A stretch of DNA of 24,164 nucleotides, from contig DASQDR010000024.1 in the NCBI GenBank assembly GCA_035634055.1, positions 1-24,164 of the forward strand. The letters run 5' to 3'. Source of the DNA: JAICTV01 sp035634055 (GTDB lineage: Bacteria; Planctomycetota; Phycisphaerae; Tepidisphaerales; Tepidisphaeraceae). The notes under the pieces were generated by a model. That model saw only the letters and a program-made list of their open reading frames with translations, was not told the origin of the DNA and made no database searches. Made by a program: the position numbers and the translations under genes. Positions within the stretch are counted from its first letter, which is position 1. Each line of letters begins with the position of its first letter. Shown in pieces: positions 1-7,199 of this stretch.

Positions 1-311
1 CTTTCACTGACAAGGCGGTGCGTCATTTCCTGTGATTACCGTGACTTATGGATCGGCAGAGGCTGCTGACTGGGGGCATACCGGACCGCAGAAGATATTC
101 CTCACCCCATTAACTTATCCTCGATATTGAATTTATTCTGATCGTTCAAACGTCGGGTGCGAAGCTGTTCGCGGCTACCCCGATGCGAGCCATTCGGCTT
201 CGGCGCCGAATTCGATCTAGGACAAATCAAGGACAACTGCGGCCATGGAATCTACGGGGCCAACGCATCTGTTGATGTATCACGCCGTTACGGTTTCCAT
301 TGCGAAGGGAA
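1..311. other. Low-GC stretch without a recognisable gene
   Basis: Hand counting gives about 53% GC for bases 1-300, well below the roughly 70% of the rest of the window. No reading frame here has convincing codon usage or a recognisable product. The stretch abuts the 3' end of the tRNA-Ser gene, which is a common attachment side for integrating elements, so it could be the edge of acquired DNA continuing to the left. No integrase or att repeat is visible inside the window. Confidence 0.5.
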
Positions 312-400
312 CGGAGAGGGAGGGATTCGAACCCTCGAATGGGTTTAAGCCCATTACAGCATTTCCAGTGCTGCTCCTTCGGCCACTCGGACACCTCTCC
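312..400 (-). tRNA. tRNA-Ser (anticodon GGA)
   Basis: On the minus strand the sequence folds as a class II tRNA. The acceptor GGAGAGG pairs with CCTCTCC (394-400 with 313-319), and base 312 gives the serine-typical discriminator G. The anticodon stem CAGCA/TGCTG encloses loop CTGGAAA, with anticodon GGA at plus-strand bases 364-366. There is a long variable arm (TGGGCTTAAACCCA region) and a T arm with GGTTCGAATCC. The 3' CCA is not encoded. It reads UCC and UCU serine codons. The long variable arm and the G discriminator both support serine rather than another class II tRNA. Confidence 0.97.
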
Positions 401-439
401 GGGGGAGCGGCGGCGGGCGCGGGCCTGCCGTGGGGGCGG

Positions 440-468
440 ATTCTACGCGCGGGGCGGGCGTCGCTCCA
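440..468 (-). promoter_or_regulatory. Candidate promoter of tRNA-Ser
   Basis: On the minus strand a -10-like TAGAAT (440-445) lies 17 bases from a weak -35-like TGGAGC (463-468). The predicted start would be about 30 bases before the mature tRNA 5' end at 400. The -10 matches five of six consensus positions, but the -35 is poor. Confidence 0.4.
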
Positions 469-554
469 TAGGGCGGGCGGGGGAATCTGGTGATCGCGTT
501 GCCAAGCGGTTGGATCAAGCGCAGATCTTGGGCGCGCCGCCCCTGCGCGGCGCG

Positions 555-953
555 TCAGCGCGAGCCGAACCAGGCGCCCAGGCGGACGGCGAGCAGGCCG
601 GCGATGACGCTGGCGGCGAGGTAGCTGGTGGCCTTGAGGGTGGCGCCGTGCCGCAGCAGGGCATCGGACTCGTGGGCGTAGGTGGAGAAGGTGGTGTAGG
701 CGCCGACGAAGCCGACGGCGACGCCGACGCGAAGCGTCTCCGAGACGTTCAATCGCCCCGCGCTGGCGGCGAGGAACCAGCCGAGCAGCAGGCAGCCGGA
801 GATGTTGACGACGAAGGTGCCGATGGGGAAGCCCGCCCCGCCCGCGGCGCTGCCGAAGATTCGCGCGCAGGCGCTGGCGACGAGCAGGCGCGCCATCGCG
901 CCCAGCGAACCGCCCGCGGCGACGGCGAGATATTGGGTGAGGGTGGAGGACAT
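555..953 (-). CDS. crcB: Fluoride ion channel CrcB (Fluc family)
   Basis: A 132-residue, four-helix inner-membrane protein. Fluc/CrcB proteins form dual-topology dimers that let fluoride leave the cell and relieve fluoride toxicity. Family signatures are in order: GGSLGAMARL (14-23), PIGTFVVNISG (43-53) with the pore-region Asn50, and GFVGAYTTFSTYAHE (81-95), which contains the conserved TTFST segment. Length is normal for the family. The start at 953 has no clear Shine-Dalgarno sequence. It lies 177 bases downstream of the amidotransferase gene on the same strand, and the gap holds a short repeat. No fluoride riboswitch is apparent upstream, so control by fluoride is not supported here. It is a single copy; some bacteria carry two adjacent crcB genes, but no partner is seen. 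Confidence 0.95.
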   Translation of the reverse strand: MSSTLTQYLAVAAGGSLGAMARLLVASACARIFGSAAGGAGFPIGTFVVNISGCLLLGWFLAASAGRLNVSETLRVGVAVGFVGAYTTFSTYAHESDALLRHGATLKATSYLAASVIAGLLAVRLGAWFGSR

Positions 954-969
954 GAGGGAGGTTGAGCTC

Positions 970-1006
970 GAATGCTGAATGTCGAGTGCTGAATGCTGAA
1001 TGTCGA
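970..1006. repeat. Tandem 16-base direct repeat (dispersed-repeat type)
   Basis: GAATGCTGAATGTCGA occurs perfectly at 970-985 and 991-1006, separated by five bases (GTGCT). It lies in the gap between crcB and the amidotransferase gene. The GAATGCTGAATG core resembles dispersed intergenic repeats common in planctomycete genomes (recalled, not searched). It is too short and low-complexity to be coding. Confidence 0.7.
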
Positions 1007-1130
1007 AGCGCGATGCGTTGCTTTCTGATCTGTGGGTATCGATTTGAAGTCGGGAGTCTGGCGCGCGGTCGCGGGGCGAAACGGGAAGCCGGCGGAGCGG
1101 CGGTGCGCGCGGTATCGTCGGGGCGGCGCG

Positions 1131-1706
1131 CTACTTCTTCAGGAAGTTCGCCAGCAGCTTCTCGCCCTGCTCGGTCAGGAAGCTCTCGGGGTGATATTGG
1201 ACGCCCTCGAGGGGCCAGGTCTTGTGGCGGACGCCCATGATCTCGTCGTGGTCGGTCCAGCTCGTGACCTCGAACTCCGGTGGGAGCGTGCCGCTCTTGA
1301 TGATCAGGCTGTGGTAGCGCGTCGCGGTAAAGGGGTTGGGCATGCCGGCGTAGATCGACCGCCCGTCGTGGTGGATCTGGTCGGTCTTGCCGTGCATCAG
1401 GCGGGCGGCGCGGACCACCTCCGCACCGTAGTTGTAGCCGATGCACTGGTGCCCCAGGCAGACGCCGAGCACCGGCAGCCGGGGGGCGAAGTGCTTGATC
1501 ATGTCGTTGCTGACGCCCCCCTCCCTGGGCGTGCACGGCCCCGGCGAGATGACGATGTGCGTGGGGCGCATCGCCTCGACCTGGTCGACGGTGACCTTGT
1601 CGTTGCGGAAGACGTGCATCTCAGCTCCGGGCGCGACCTCGCCAAGCTTTTGCACGAGGTTATACGTGAAGCTGTCGTAGTTGTCGATTAGGACGGTGCG
1701 GATCAT
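1131..1706 (-). CDS. trpG: Anthranilate / aminodeoxychorismate synthase glutaminase subunit (TrpG/PabA family)
   Basis: A 191-residue class I glutamine amidotransferase. It releases ammonia from glutamine for a chorismate-using partner (TrpE for anthranilate and tryptophan, or PabB for folate). The N-terminus LIDNYDSFTYNL is the family signature. The oxyanion and nucleophile region is PGPCTP (56-60) and GVCLGHQ with catalytic Cys83, and the rest of the triad is His172 and Glu174 in YHPES. Length is typical. No trpE or pabB lies in the window, so the TrpG and PabA roles cannot be separated, and one subunit often serves both pathways. The ATG at 1706 gives the exact conserved N-terminus. A TAGAAT hexamer ends only nine bases before it, suggesting a very short or absent leader. 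Confidence 0.93.
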   Translation of the reverse strand: MIRTVLIDNYDSFTYNLVQKLGEVAPGAEMHVFRNDKVTVDQVEAMRPTHIVISPGPCTPREGGVSNDMIKHFAPRLPVLGVCLGHQCIGYNYGAEVVRAARLMHGKTDQIHHDGRSIYAGMPNPFTATRYHSLIIKSGTLPPEFEVTSWTDHDEIMGVRHKTWPLEGVQYHPESFLTEQGEKLLANFLKK

Positions 1707-1715
1707 CGCTGGCCC

Positions 1716-1721
1716 ATTCTA
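1716..1721 (-). promoter_or_regulatory. -10-like element just before trpG
   Basis: TAGAAT on the minus strand, nine bases before the ATG at 1706. A start seven or so bases downstream would leave almost no 5' leader. No good -35 hexamer is visible at 17 bases. Confidence 0.35.
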
Positions 1722-1874
1722 GTCGCGGCCGAGGCCCGATAACACCGCGGCGAGCGCAGCGCGCCGGCGGCCGCGGGGGGCGGCGCATGAAGCTTGGTCG
1801 GCTTTTCCTTCCGGCGCGATCAAGTCCGGAGGGATTTGCGTCGAGGGCGCTCAAGTGCGGGCGGCGGCGGCACG

Positions 1875-2423
1875 ATGTTGAGCGGAGGGAGCAGCGCGAC
1901 CGCCATGACGCCGACCGTAACCATCCAGCCGCCGTCGCCCGAGCCGGAGGACGGTTCCAGCGCAGAGGCCGCCACCGCCGCCCCCATGCCGGCGGGGTCG
2001 CTTCCGTTCACGCACCCGCTGACCGACCGCCGCCGCGCGACTCGCATTAAGCGGAAGTTCGTCGCGCAGATGACGCCGTGGTCGCCGGGGCACGCGTCGA
2101 CGCCGGTCGAGGTGGTCATCACCGATGTTTCCGACACCGGGGCGGGCGTGGTACACGACCGCCCGATCGAGCTGGGCCTGCGCCACCTGCTGACGGTGCC
2201 GCGCGACGGCGGTAGGCCCGTCACGCTGGAGTACACCGTCGTCCGCTGCGAGCTCAGGTCGGGCGGGCAGTACTTCGTCGGGCTGGAGCGGGCCGACCAC
2301 ATCGGCACGCCGCTGGAGGACGTCGCCGACAGCCCGAAGCGCGTGACCTCGAGCCGGCTCAAACTGCTGTTCCTCGCCTTCGGCGTCGCCGGGCTGCTGG
2401 TCGCGGTGTTCATCCCGCTATAG
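1875..2423 (+). CDS. PilZ-like domain protein with C-terminal membrane anchor
   Basis: A 182-residue protein from this start. A Pro/Ser/Ala-rich N-terminus (1-45) leads into a PilZ-type domain. DRRRATR (51-57) matches the arginine-rich RxxxR c-di-GMP loop, and DVSDTGAG (84-91) matches the D/NxSxxG second motif. A beta-rich stretch ends in FVGLERAD (134-141). Residues about 162-182 form a single hydrophobic helix ending at the C-terminus, so it looks tail-anchored in the membrane with the domain in the cytoplasm. Upstream in-frame TTG at 1794 is unlikely because the third codon positions before 1875 are not GC-biased. An ATG at 1905 is an alternative, with GGAGGGAG about 14 bases before it. 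No diguanylate cyclase is nearby. Target unknown. Confidence 0.8.
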   Translation: MLSGGSSATAMTPTVTIQPPSPEPEDGSSAEAATAAPMPAGSLPFTHPLTDRRRATRIKRKFVAQMTPWSPGHASTPVEVVITDVSDTGAGVVHDRPIELGLRHLLTVPRDGGRPVTLEYTVVRCELRSGGQYFVGLERADHIGTPLEDVADSPKRVTSSRLKLLFLAFGVAGLLVAVFIPL

Positions 2424-2449
2424 CGATCCGGCCATTCGCCCGCGGCGCG

Positions 2450-3595
2450 CTAGAACCTTCCCTTGCCGCGCATCAGCGTTTTCTCCAAGGCTTTTTCCAG
2501 CACGTCGCAGACGCGGTGGATCTGGCCGGTGGTCATGCGCGTGAAGAACGGCAGGCCAAGGGTGCGGGCGCTGACGTACTCGGTGACGGGGAGGTCGCCG
2601 GGCTTGTAGCCGAACTGCTGGGCCATGTACGGCTGCAAGTGGATCGGGGGGAAGTAGGGCTCGCACTCGATCCCCTCGGAGCGCAGCTCGCCCATCACCT
2701 CGTCGCGGTCGCCGGGCTCGAACAGATCGTTGAGGCGGACGACGAACACGAACCAGCTCATGTGCGTCTCTTCGAACAGCGTGGGGAGGATCAGGTAGCG
2801 GTTGGTCATCAGCCGCTCGATGTAGGCGTGGGCGACGCGGCGGCGGCTCTGGAGGATCTCGTCCAGCCGCCGCGCCTGCGCGACGCCAAGGGCGGCGGAC
2901 ATCTCGTCGAGGCGGTAGTTGTACCCCAGGCGGTGGTGCGACAGCCACGACATGGTCTGCCGCCCGTGCGAGCGCAGCACGCGGCAGGTGGCGGCGAAGT
3001 GGTCGTCGTCGGTGACGATCATGCCGCCCTCGCCGGTCGTGATCTGCTTGTTGGTGTAAAAGGAGAAGATGCCGGCGCGGCCGAAGGAGCCGATGGGACG
3101 CTCGCCGTTGAACCCACCGAACCCTTCGCAGGCGTCCTCGATCAGGATCAATTCGTGGCGCTGGGCGAGCTGCTCGAGCTCGATCATGCCGCCGGGGTGG
3201 CCGAACACCTCGACGGCGACAATCGCCTTGGTGCGCGGGGTGATGGCCGCCTCCACCTTGTCCACGTCGATGTTGAGCGTCTTGGGGTCGATGTCGACGA
3301 AGGCGGGCTTGGCCCCGACGAACATGGCGGCGTTGGCGCTGGCGACGAAGGAGAAGGGCGTGGTGACCACCTCGTCCCCCGCGCCGACGCCGGCGGCGAG
3401 CATCGCGCAGTGCAGCCCGGCGGTGCCGCTGGAGACGCCGACGGCGTGACGCCGGCCGGAGATCTTCGCGCACAGCGCCTCGAACTCCTCCAGCCGCGGC
3501 CCGCGCGTGAGGGTCTGGGCGTGCAGCACGTCGGTGACGGCGTCGATCTCCGCCTGGGTGATGTCCGGTTGCGAGAGCGGGATGGGAGCGGGCAT
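2450..3595 (-). CDS. DegT/DnrJ/EryC1/StrS-family sugar aminotransferase
   Basis: A 381-residue PLP enzyme of the family that transfers an amino group, usually from glutamate, to keto-sugar nucleotides for surface polysaccharide, lipid A or glycan building. The start IPLSQPDIT, VSSGTAGLH (54-62) for cofactor phosphate binding, the Asp154 motif IEDACEGFG, and FSFYTNKQITTGEGG with Schiff-base Lys183 all fit. NYRLDEMSAALGVAQ is the usual C-terminal domain signature. Length is typical. It is divergent from the ABC exporter at 3756, which may share an envelope-polymer role. No clear Shine-Dalgarno precedes the ATG. The sugar substrate cannot be told from the sequence; WecE-, ArnB- or PseC-like assignments are all possible. 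Confidence 0.92.
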   Translation of the reverse strand: MPAPIPLSQPDITQAEIDAVTDVLHAQTLTRGPRLEEFEALCAKISGRRHAVGVSSGTAGLHCAMLAAGVGAGDEVVTTPFSFVASANAAMFVGAKPAFVDIDPKTLNIDVDKVEAAITPRTKAIVAVEVFGHPGGMIELEQLAQRHELILIEDACEGFGGFNGERPIGSFGRAGIFSFYTNKQITTGEGGMIVTDDDHFAATCRVLRSHGRQTMSWLSHHRLGYNYRLDEMSAALGVAQARRLDEILQSRRRVAHAYIERLMTNRYLILPTLFEETHMSWFVFVVRLNDLFEPGDRDEVMGELRSEGIECEPYFPPIHLQPYMAQQFGYKPGDLPVTEYVSARTLGLPFFTRMTTGQIHRVCDVLEKALEKTLMRGKGRF

Positions 3596-3696
3596 TCTGT
3601 CTCTGCTGTGATGGGCCGGCGCCGCGCGGCGGTGCGGGGCCCGTGAGGTCCGTCCGTGAGCTACGTCGCTGTCGTGCGATCGGCGAAACGGGAAGT

Positions 3697-3702
3697 TATA
3701 CT
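3697..3702 (+). promoter_or_regulatory. -10-like element of the ABC exporter gene
   Basis: TATACT lies 53 bases before the ATG at 3756, in a locally AT-richer stretch. No strong -35 is seen at 16-18 bases (GTGCGA region). The leader would contain the palindrome at 3719-3736 and the ribosome site AAGAAGG at 3739-3745. Confidence 0.4.
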
Positions 3703-3718
3703 CGCGGGCCTTTCCGTC

Positions 3719-3736
3719 CGATAATCCAGATTATCG
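3719..3736. promoter_or_regulatory. Perfect 8+8 palindrome in the exporter leader
   Basis: CGATAATC-CA-GATTATCG has 8-base arms and a two-base centre. It sits just downstream of the proposed -10 and before the ribosome-binding site. An AT-rich dyad in a GC-rich window is typical of a dimeric repressor operator. The two-base centre is too small for a comfortable RNA hairpin. The regulator is unknown. Confidence 0.5.
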
Positions 3737-3755
3737 ACAAGAAGGCCGAAATCGC

Positions 3756-5960
3756 ATGAGCATTGAGCCGTCCGTCCATTCCGCGCCCGCCCCGCCGCCG
3801 GCAAATGCCGCGTCGCCCGCCGAACCGCAGCCGCGCGAGGCGTCGCCGACGGAGCAGTTGCCGCCCGACGCGCCGCCGGCCGAGCCGGCGCCGCGGCGAA
3901 AGGACCGCAAGAACACCGCCTTCTGGCGCGCCTGCCGCTACCTGGCCCCTTACCGCCGGATCGTGATCGTCTCGATCGTGTGCGCGTTCTGCGTCGGCTT
4001 CATCACCACCATCGGGCTGACGGCCATGCTGCCGATCCTGCGCGTGCTGCTCAACGGGGACACGTTGCAGGGGTACGTGGACCGGCAGATCGTGCAGCAC
4101 CGGCTCGGGGTCTCGCTGGACGAGCGGGCGCCGAAGATCGCGCGGCTGGGCGACGATTCCGCCGCGGCGCGCTCGGGGTTGGAGATCGGCGACGATGTCG
4201 CGCCGCTGGAGGCGATCGCCGCGTCGCCGGCTGCCGTCGATCGCACCCTTGCCACGCGCCACGGCGAGGTGCGGCTTGCGCTGCCGGCGATGAAGTGGCA
4301 CTGGTCGGCCGCGTGGGGGACGCTGCGGCAGATCGTGCAGCAACTGCCGACCGACCCGGTGAAGGCGATCGCCGCCTGCTACCTGATCGTCTTCGGGCTC
4401 GCGCTGGTCGGCAGCACGGTGCGGTTCTTTCAGGAATACCTCTCCGACACCGCGGCCATCAGCGCGATCAACGACATCCGCCGGCACCTCTACGACCACG
4501 TGCTGCACACGCCGCTCAACTTCTTCAACGTGCGCGGCACCAGCGACGTCACCAGCCGCCTGGTCGGCGACAGCCAGCAGCTTCAGGACGGGTTCAAGAC
4601 GGTCCTGGGGCAGTCGATCCAGGAGCCGCTGAAGGCGATGTTCTTCTTCGGCCTGGCGATGGCGCTGAGCTGGCGGCTGACGCTGGTGATCGTGGTGTTC
4701 GCGCCGATCATGGCGGCGGCGATCCGAAAGTTCGGCAAGAAGATGCGCCGCGCCAGCCGGGCGGCGATGCAGCGGTCCAGCGATATGCTCGGGCAGATCG
4801 AGGGAACGCTGATCGGCATTCGCGTGGTCAAGGCCGCCACCGCCGAACGCTTCGAGCGCCGCCGCTACGGCGGCATCATGAAGCGCCTGCGCGAAGAGCA
4901 ATTGAAGATGGCCCGCTACGAGGCGTGGGCCACGCCGACGATGGAGACCGTCGCCATGCTGGTGATCGGCGTGGTGCTGATCTTCGCGGCGCAGCAGGTG
5001 CTGGTGAGCAAGTCGCTGGACTCGGCCAAGTTCATCCTGATCTTCGGCTGCCTGGTCGGCATGGGCGAATCGCTGCGGCGCGTGAGCAAGGTGAACAGCG
5101 TGCTCCAGCGCAGCAACGCGGCGGCGCAGCGGATCTTCGAGATCATCGACCTGCCGATGGAGCGCCGCCGCCTGCGCCAGGCGGAAGCGAAGGGCCGCAA
5201 GCAAGTGAAGCTCCCGCCGCTGCGGCGCGAGATCGCCTTTGAGAACGTCACGTTCTCCTACCCGAACGCGCAGCGGCCGGCGGTGGACGACGTTTCGCTG
5301 ACGGTGGCCAAGGGGCAGAGCATCGCCATCGTGGGGCGCAACGGCTCGGGAAAGACGACGCTGCTCGCCTTGCTGCCGCGGTTCTACGACCCGCAGTTCG
5401 GCCGCGTCACCATTGACGGCGTGGACGTGCGCGACGCAACGCTGCGCAGCGTGCGGCGGCAGATTGGCATCGTCACGCAGGACAGCGTGATCTTCCCCGG
5501 CACGATCGCCGAAAACATCGCGTACGGCCTGCCCAACACCCCGCGCGCCGCGATCGAGGACGCCGCCCGCCGCGCGTACTGTGAGGAATTCATCCTCCAG
5601 AAGCCCAACGGCTACGACACGCTGCTGGACGGACTCGGCGGGCAACTCTCCGGCGGGCAGAAGCAGCGGCTGAACATCGCCCGCGCCATCCTCCGCGCCG
5701 CACCCATCCTGGTGCTGGACGAGGCCACCAGCCAGGTCGACGCCGAGAGCGAGCACCTAATCCAAAAGGCCGTCGAGAGCATTATGGGCAACGAGCGCAC
5801 CACCTTCGTCATCGCCCACCGCTTCAGCACCATCCTCAGCGCCGACTCGATCGTGGTCATGGACCAGGGCCGCATCGTCGGCCAGGGGAAGCACGACGAC
5901 CTGCTGCGCACGTGCGCGACGTACAAGCAGCTCTACGAGCGGCAACTGTTCGCGGCGTAG
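3756..5960 (+). CDS. MsbA-like ABC exporter (fused permease-ATPase) with PDZ-like insertion
   Basis: A 734-residue half-transporter expected to dimerise in the inner membrane and flip lipids or other hydrophobic substrates. After a Pro/Ala-rich cytoplasmic tail (1-50), six membrane helices lie near 69-92, 205-225, 285-305, 308-325, 395-415 and 425-440. The ATPase has Walker A GRNGSGKTT (527-535, Lys533), Q-loop Gln575, signature LSGGQ (631-635), Walker B ILVLDEAT (651-658) and H-loop His688, so it should be active. Between helices 1 and 2 the external loop is about 110 residues, much longer than in MsbA. It contains DDSAAARSGLEIGDDVAP (133-150), which resembles the carboxylate-binding half of a PDZ domain. 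AAGAAGG ten bases upstream supports the ATG. Substrate is unknown; lipid or glycolipid export is an inference from family and from the divergent sugar aminotransferase. Confidence 0.93.
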   Translation: MSIEPSVHSAPAPPPANAASPAEPQPREASPTEQLPPDAPPAEPAPRRKDRKNTAFWRACRYLAPYRRIVIVSIVCAFCVGFITTIGLTAMLPILRVLLNGDTLQGYVDRQIVQHRLGVSLDERAPKIARLGDDSAAARSGLEIGDDVAPLEAIAASPAAVDRTLATRHGEVRLALPAMKWHWSAAWGTLRQIVQQLPTDPVKAIAACYLIVFGLALVGSTVRFFQEYLSDTAAISAINDIRRHLYDHVLHTPLNFFNVRGTSDVTSRLVGDSQQLQDGFKTVLGQSIQEPLKAMFFFGLAMALSWRLTLVIVVFAPIMAAAIRKFGKKMRRASRAAMQRSSDMLGQIEGTLIGIRVVKAATAERFERRRYGGIMKRLREEQLKMARYEAWATPTMETVAMLVIGVVLIFAAQQVLVSKSLDSAKFILIFGCLVGMGESLRRVSKVNSVLQRSNAAAQRIFEIIDLPMERRRLRQAEAKGRKQVKLPPLRREIAFENVTFSYPNAQRPAVDDVSLTVAKGQSIAIVGRNGSGKTTLLALLPRFYDPQFGRVTIDGVDVRDATLRSVRRQIGIVTQDSVIFPGTIAENIAYGLPNTPRAAIEDAARRAYCEEFILQKPNGYDTLLDGLGGQLSGGQKQRLNIARAILRAAPILVLDEATSQVDAESEHLIQKAVESIMGNERTTFVIAHRFSTILSADSIVVMDQGRIVGQGKHDDLLRTCATYKQLYERQLFAA

Positions 5961-5963
5961 CCA

Positions 5964-6058
5964 CGCGGGCACCCGCGGCAGGGGTTGTCACGTGCCAGCG
6001 CCGCCCCGGACCCTGGCACGACCGCGCGCCTCGCAACAGGGGTTACAAGCTCGTGCCA
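5964..6058. repeat. Intergenic inverted and direct repeats between convergent genes
   Basis: CGCGGG-CA-CCCGCG lies at 5964-5977, directly after the exporter stop codon. CGTGCCAG (5991-5998) and CTGGCACG (6013-6020) form an 8-base stem with a 14-base loop. CAGGGGTT followed by GTGCCA occurs twice (5979-5997 and 6037-6058). The second copy supplies the final codons and stop of the ATPase gene at 6043. The stems could act as terminators, but no T-tract follows. Confidence 0.5.
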
Positions 6059-6666
6059 CGGGAGAGAACGCCTCGCACGAGCGGGACACGCGCCGGTGTC
6101 GGTGCCTCTTCGCGCGCGGCGGTTTCGTATAGCTCGCGCAGCACCTCGCGCACGTTGCCGTCGTGGCGGCGAAGGAGCGCGGCGGCGTCGAAGCGCTCGG
6201 CCGTGGCGGGATCGAGCAGGTCGGCGAGGATGTCACGAAGCAGGTCGGCGGACGGCCGCGTCTCCAGCAGCGTCGGGAGCCGGCCGGGGCGGTGGGATGT
6301 GATCAACAAGCCGCCCGCCCGGCGGGCGCGGTGGCGGACGAGCTGCCACGCGAGCGGCGAGAGCTGCTCGGCGCCGTCGAGGAGAAGCATCTCGTCCGGG
6401 CCCAGGCGTTGCATCGCCGCGCGCGGGACCGCGCGGGCCTCGGTGCGCAGCGTGACGGTGCGACAGCGGAACCCGCGCCCGCCCAGCCGCGGGACCAGGT
6501 CTTCCAGCAACGTGGTCTTTCCGGTGCCGTGCGGGCCGATGATGGCGGCGCGGTAACGCAGCGTGGCCAGGCGATCGAGCAGCTCGGGCCACGAGAAACC
6601 CTGCGGGCGGTAACGGACCCGCGCTTCGACGCGGTCGGCGGCGAAGGGGTTGTCGCGCGCCTTCAC
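6043..6666 (-). CDS. Small P-loop ATPase (AAA/STAND-like), third gene of the DUF3592 operon
   Basis: A 207-residue cytoplasmic nucleotide-binding protein of unknown role. Walker A is GPHGTGKTT (44-52, Lys50). Walker B is MLLLDGAEQL (93-102, Asp97). LLITSHRPG (120-128) resembles sensor 1, and a C-terminal GNVREVLRELYE segment (170-181) could be a small helical lid. The acidic residue expected beside Walker B Asp is replaced by Gly98, so hydrolysis would have to use another residue, possibly Glu100. The start is GTG at 6666, overlapping the upstream stop by four bases (GTGA), which indicates translational coupling. The longer frame upstream overlaps the arrestin-like gene and is rejected. The last residues and TAA come from a repeat copy. 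Similar ATPases are familiar in planctomycetes but uncharacterised as far as I recall. Confidence 0.82.
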   Translation of the reverse strand: MKARDNPFAADRVEARVRYRPQGFSWPELLDRLATLRYRAAIIGPHGTGKTTLLEDLVPRLGGRGFRCRTVTLRTEARAVPRAAMQRLGPDEMLLLDGAEQLSPLAWQLVRHRARRAGGLLITSHRPGRLPTLLETRPSADLLRDILADLLDPATAERFDAAALLRRHDGNVREVLRELYETAAREEAPTPARVPLVRGVLSRGTSL

Positions 6667-7199
6667 GGCCGCGCCTCCGCCGCATCGGCCGGGTCCACCG
6701 CCGCATCGGCGCGGTCCGCGGATGCATCGGCCGGGTCCACCGCCGCATCCGCGGGCGACCCGAACGCCGACGCTGGCGGAGCGCCCGTCGCCGTCAGATC
6801 CACTTCGGCCCCGTACGGCGAGAGGACGAATTCCTGCCGCGCCGCCGGCGCCTTTTTTCCGACGAATTCGATCGCCCAGATCAGCGAGATCAGCTTCCCG
6901 GAGAAACTGTACGGCGCGTCCGGCAGCACGAAGGAGAAATCGCGCTGGCCGGCGCGCGGCGGCGCGTCCAGCGTCACGCGGTCCACCACCTTCACGTCCT
7001 GCGTCCCCTTCCCCTTCGTGAACCAGATCAGCCGCACCTCGAGCGACGGCAGCGCGTCGTCGAGCGACCACCGCGCGATGCCGCGCAACGTGTCGCCGGG
7101 AACAAACGCGACGGGCGGCGCCGCCTCACCGGCGTGCGGCGCGGGCAGGTGGCGTCCCGGGTCCGCGCCGCCCACGATCTCGACCCACAACTCGCTCAT
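6663..7199 (-). CDS. Arrestin-like beta-sandwich protein of unknown function
   Basis: A 178-residue soluble protein without signal peptide or membrane helix. It is homologous to the C-terminal domain of the preceding gene product. FVLPDAPYSFSGKLISLIWA followed by IEFVG and RQEFVLSP (residues 90-128) lines up with the IPDGTMHSF, KIIWELAIHG and VKQEFNLDVLP segments there, a pattern seen in arrestin-like folds. Its start overlaps the upstream stop as ATGA (7196-7199) and its stop overlaps the ATPase start as GTGA, so the three proteins are probably made together. The C-terminal 30 residues are three seven-residue units rich in Ala and Asp (150-170 and onward), likely disordered and still expanding or contracting. 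Fold assignment is inferred from the pattern; function is unknown. Confidence 0.78.
   Translation of the reverse strand: MSELWVEIVGGADPGRHLPAPHAGEAAPPVAFVPGDTLRGIARWSLDDALPSLEVRLIWFTKGKGTQDVKVVDRVTLDAPPRAGQRDFSFVLPDAPYSFSGKLISLIWAIEFVGKKAPAARQEFVLSPYGAEVDLTATGAPPASAFGSPADAAVDPADASADRADAAVDPADAAEARP
6690..6752 (-). repeat. In-frame 21-base tandem repeats
   Basis: Three consecutive 21-base units (plus a partial fourth towards 6670) encode ADAAVDP, ADASADR and ADAAVDP at the end of the arrestin-like protein. The first and third units are identical at the protein level. Such arrays change copy number by slippage without shifting the frame. Confidence 0.75.

Noticed and set aside
954..1130. Fluoride riboswitch upstream of crcB
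   Set aside because: I could not find the conserved pseudoknot sequences of the crcB motif; the gap mainly holds the 16-base direct repeat.
280..1536. Open frame of 418 codons on the minus strand
   Set aside because: It crosses the tRNA, crcB and the amidotransferase gene in a different frame and has no recognisable domain.
3696..5756. Long open frame (686 codons) on the minus strand
   Set aside because: It is antisense to the ABC exporter, whose plus-strand product has every expected motif. The minus product is low-complexity and His/Arg-rich, as is usual for GC-rich shadow frames.
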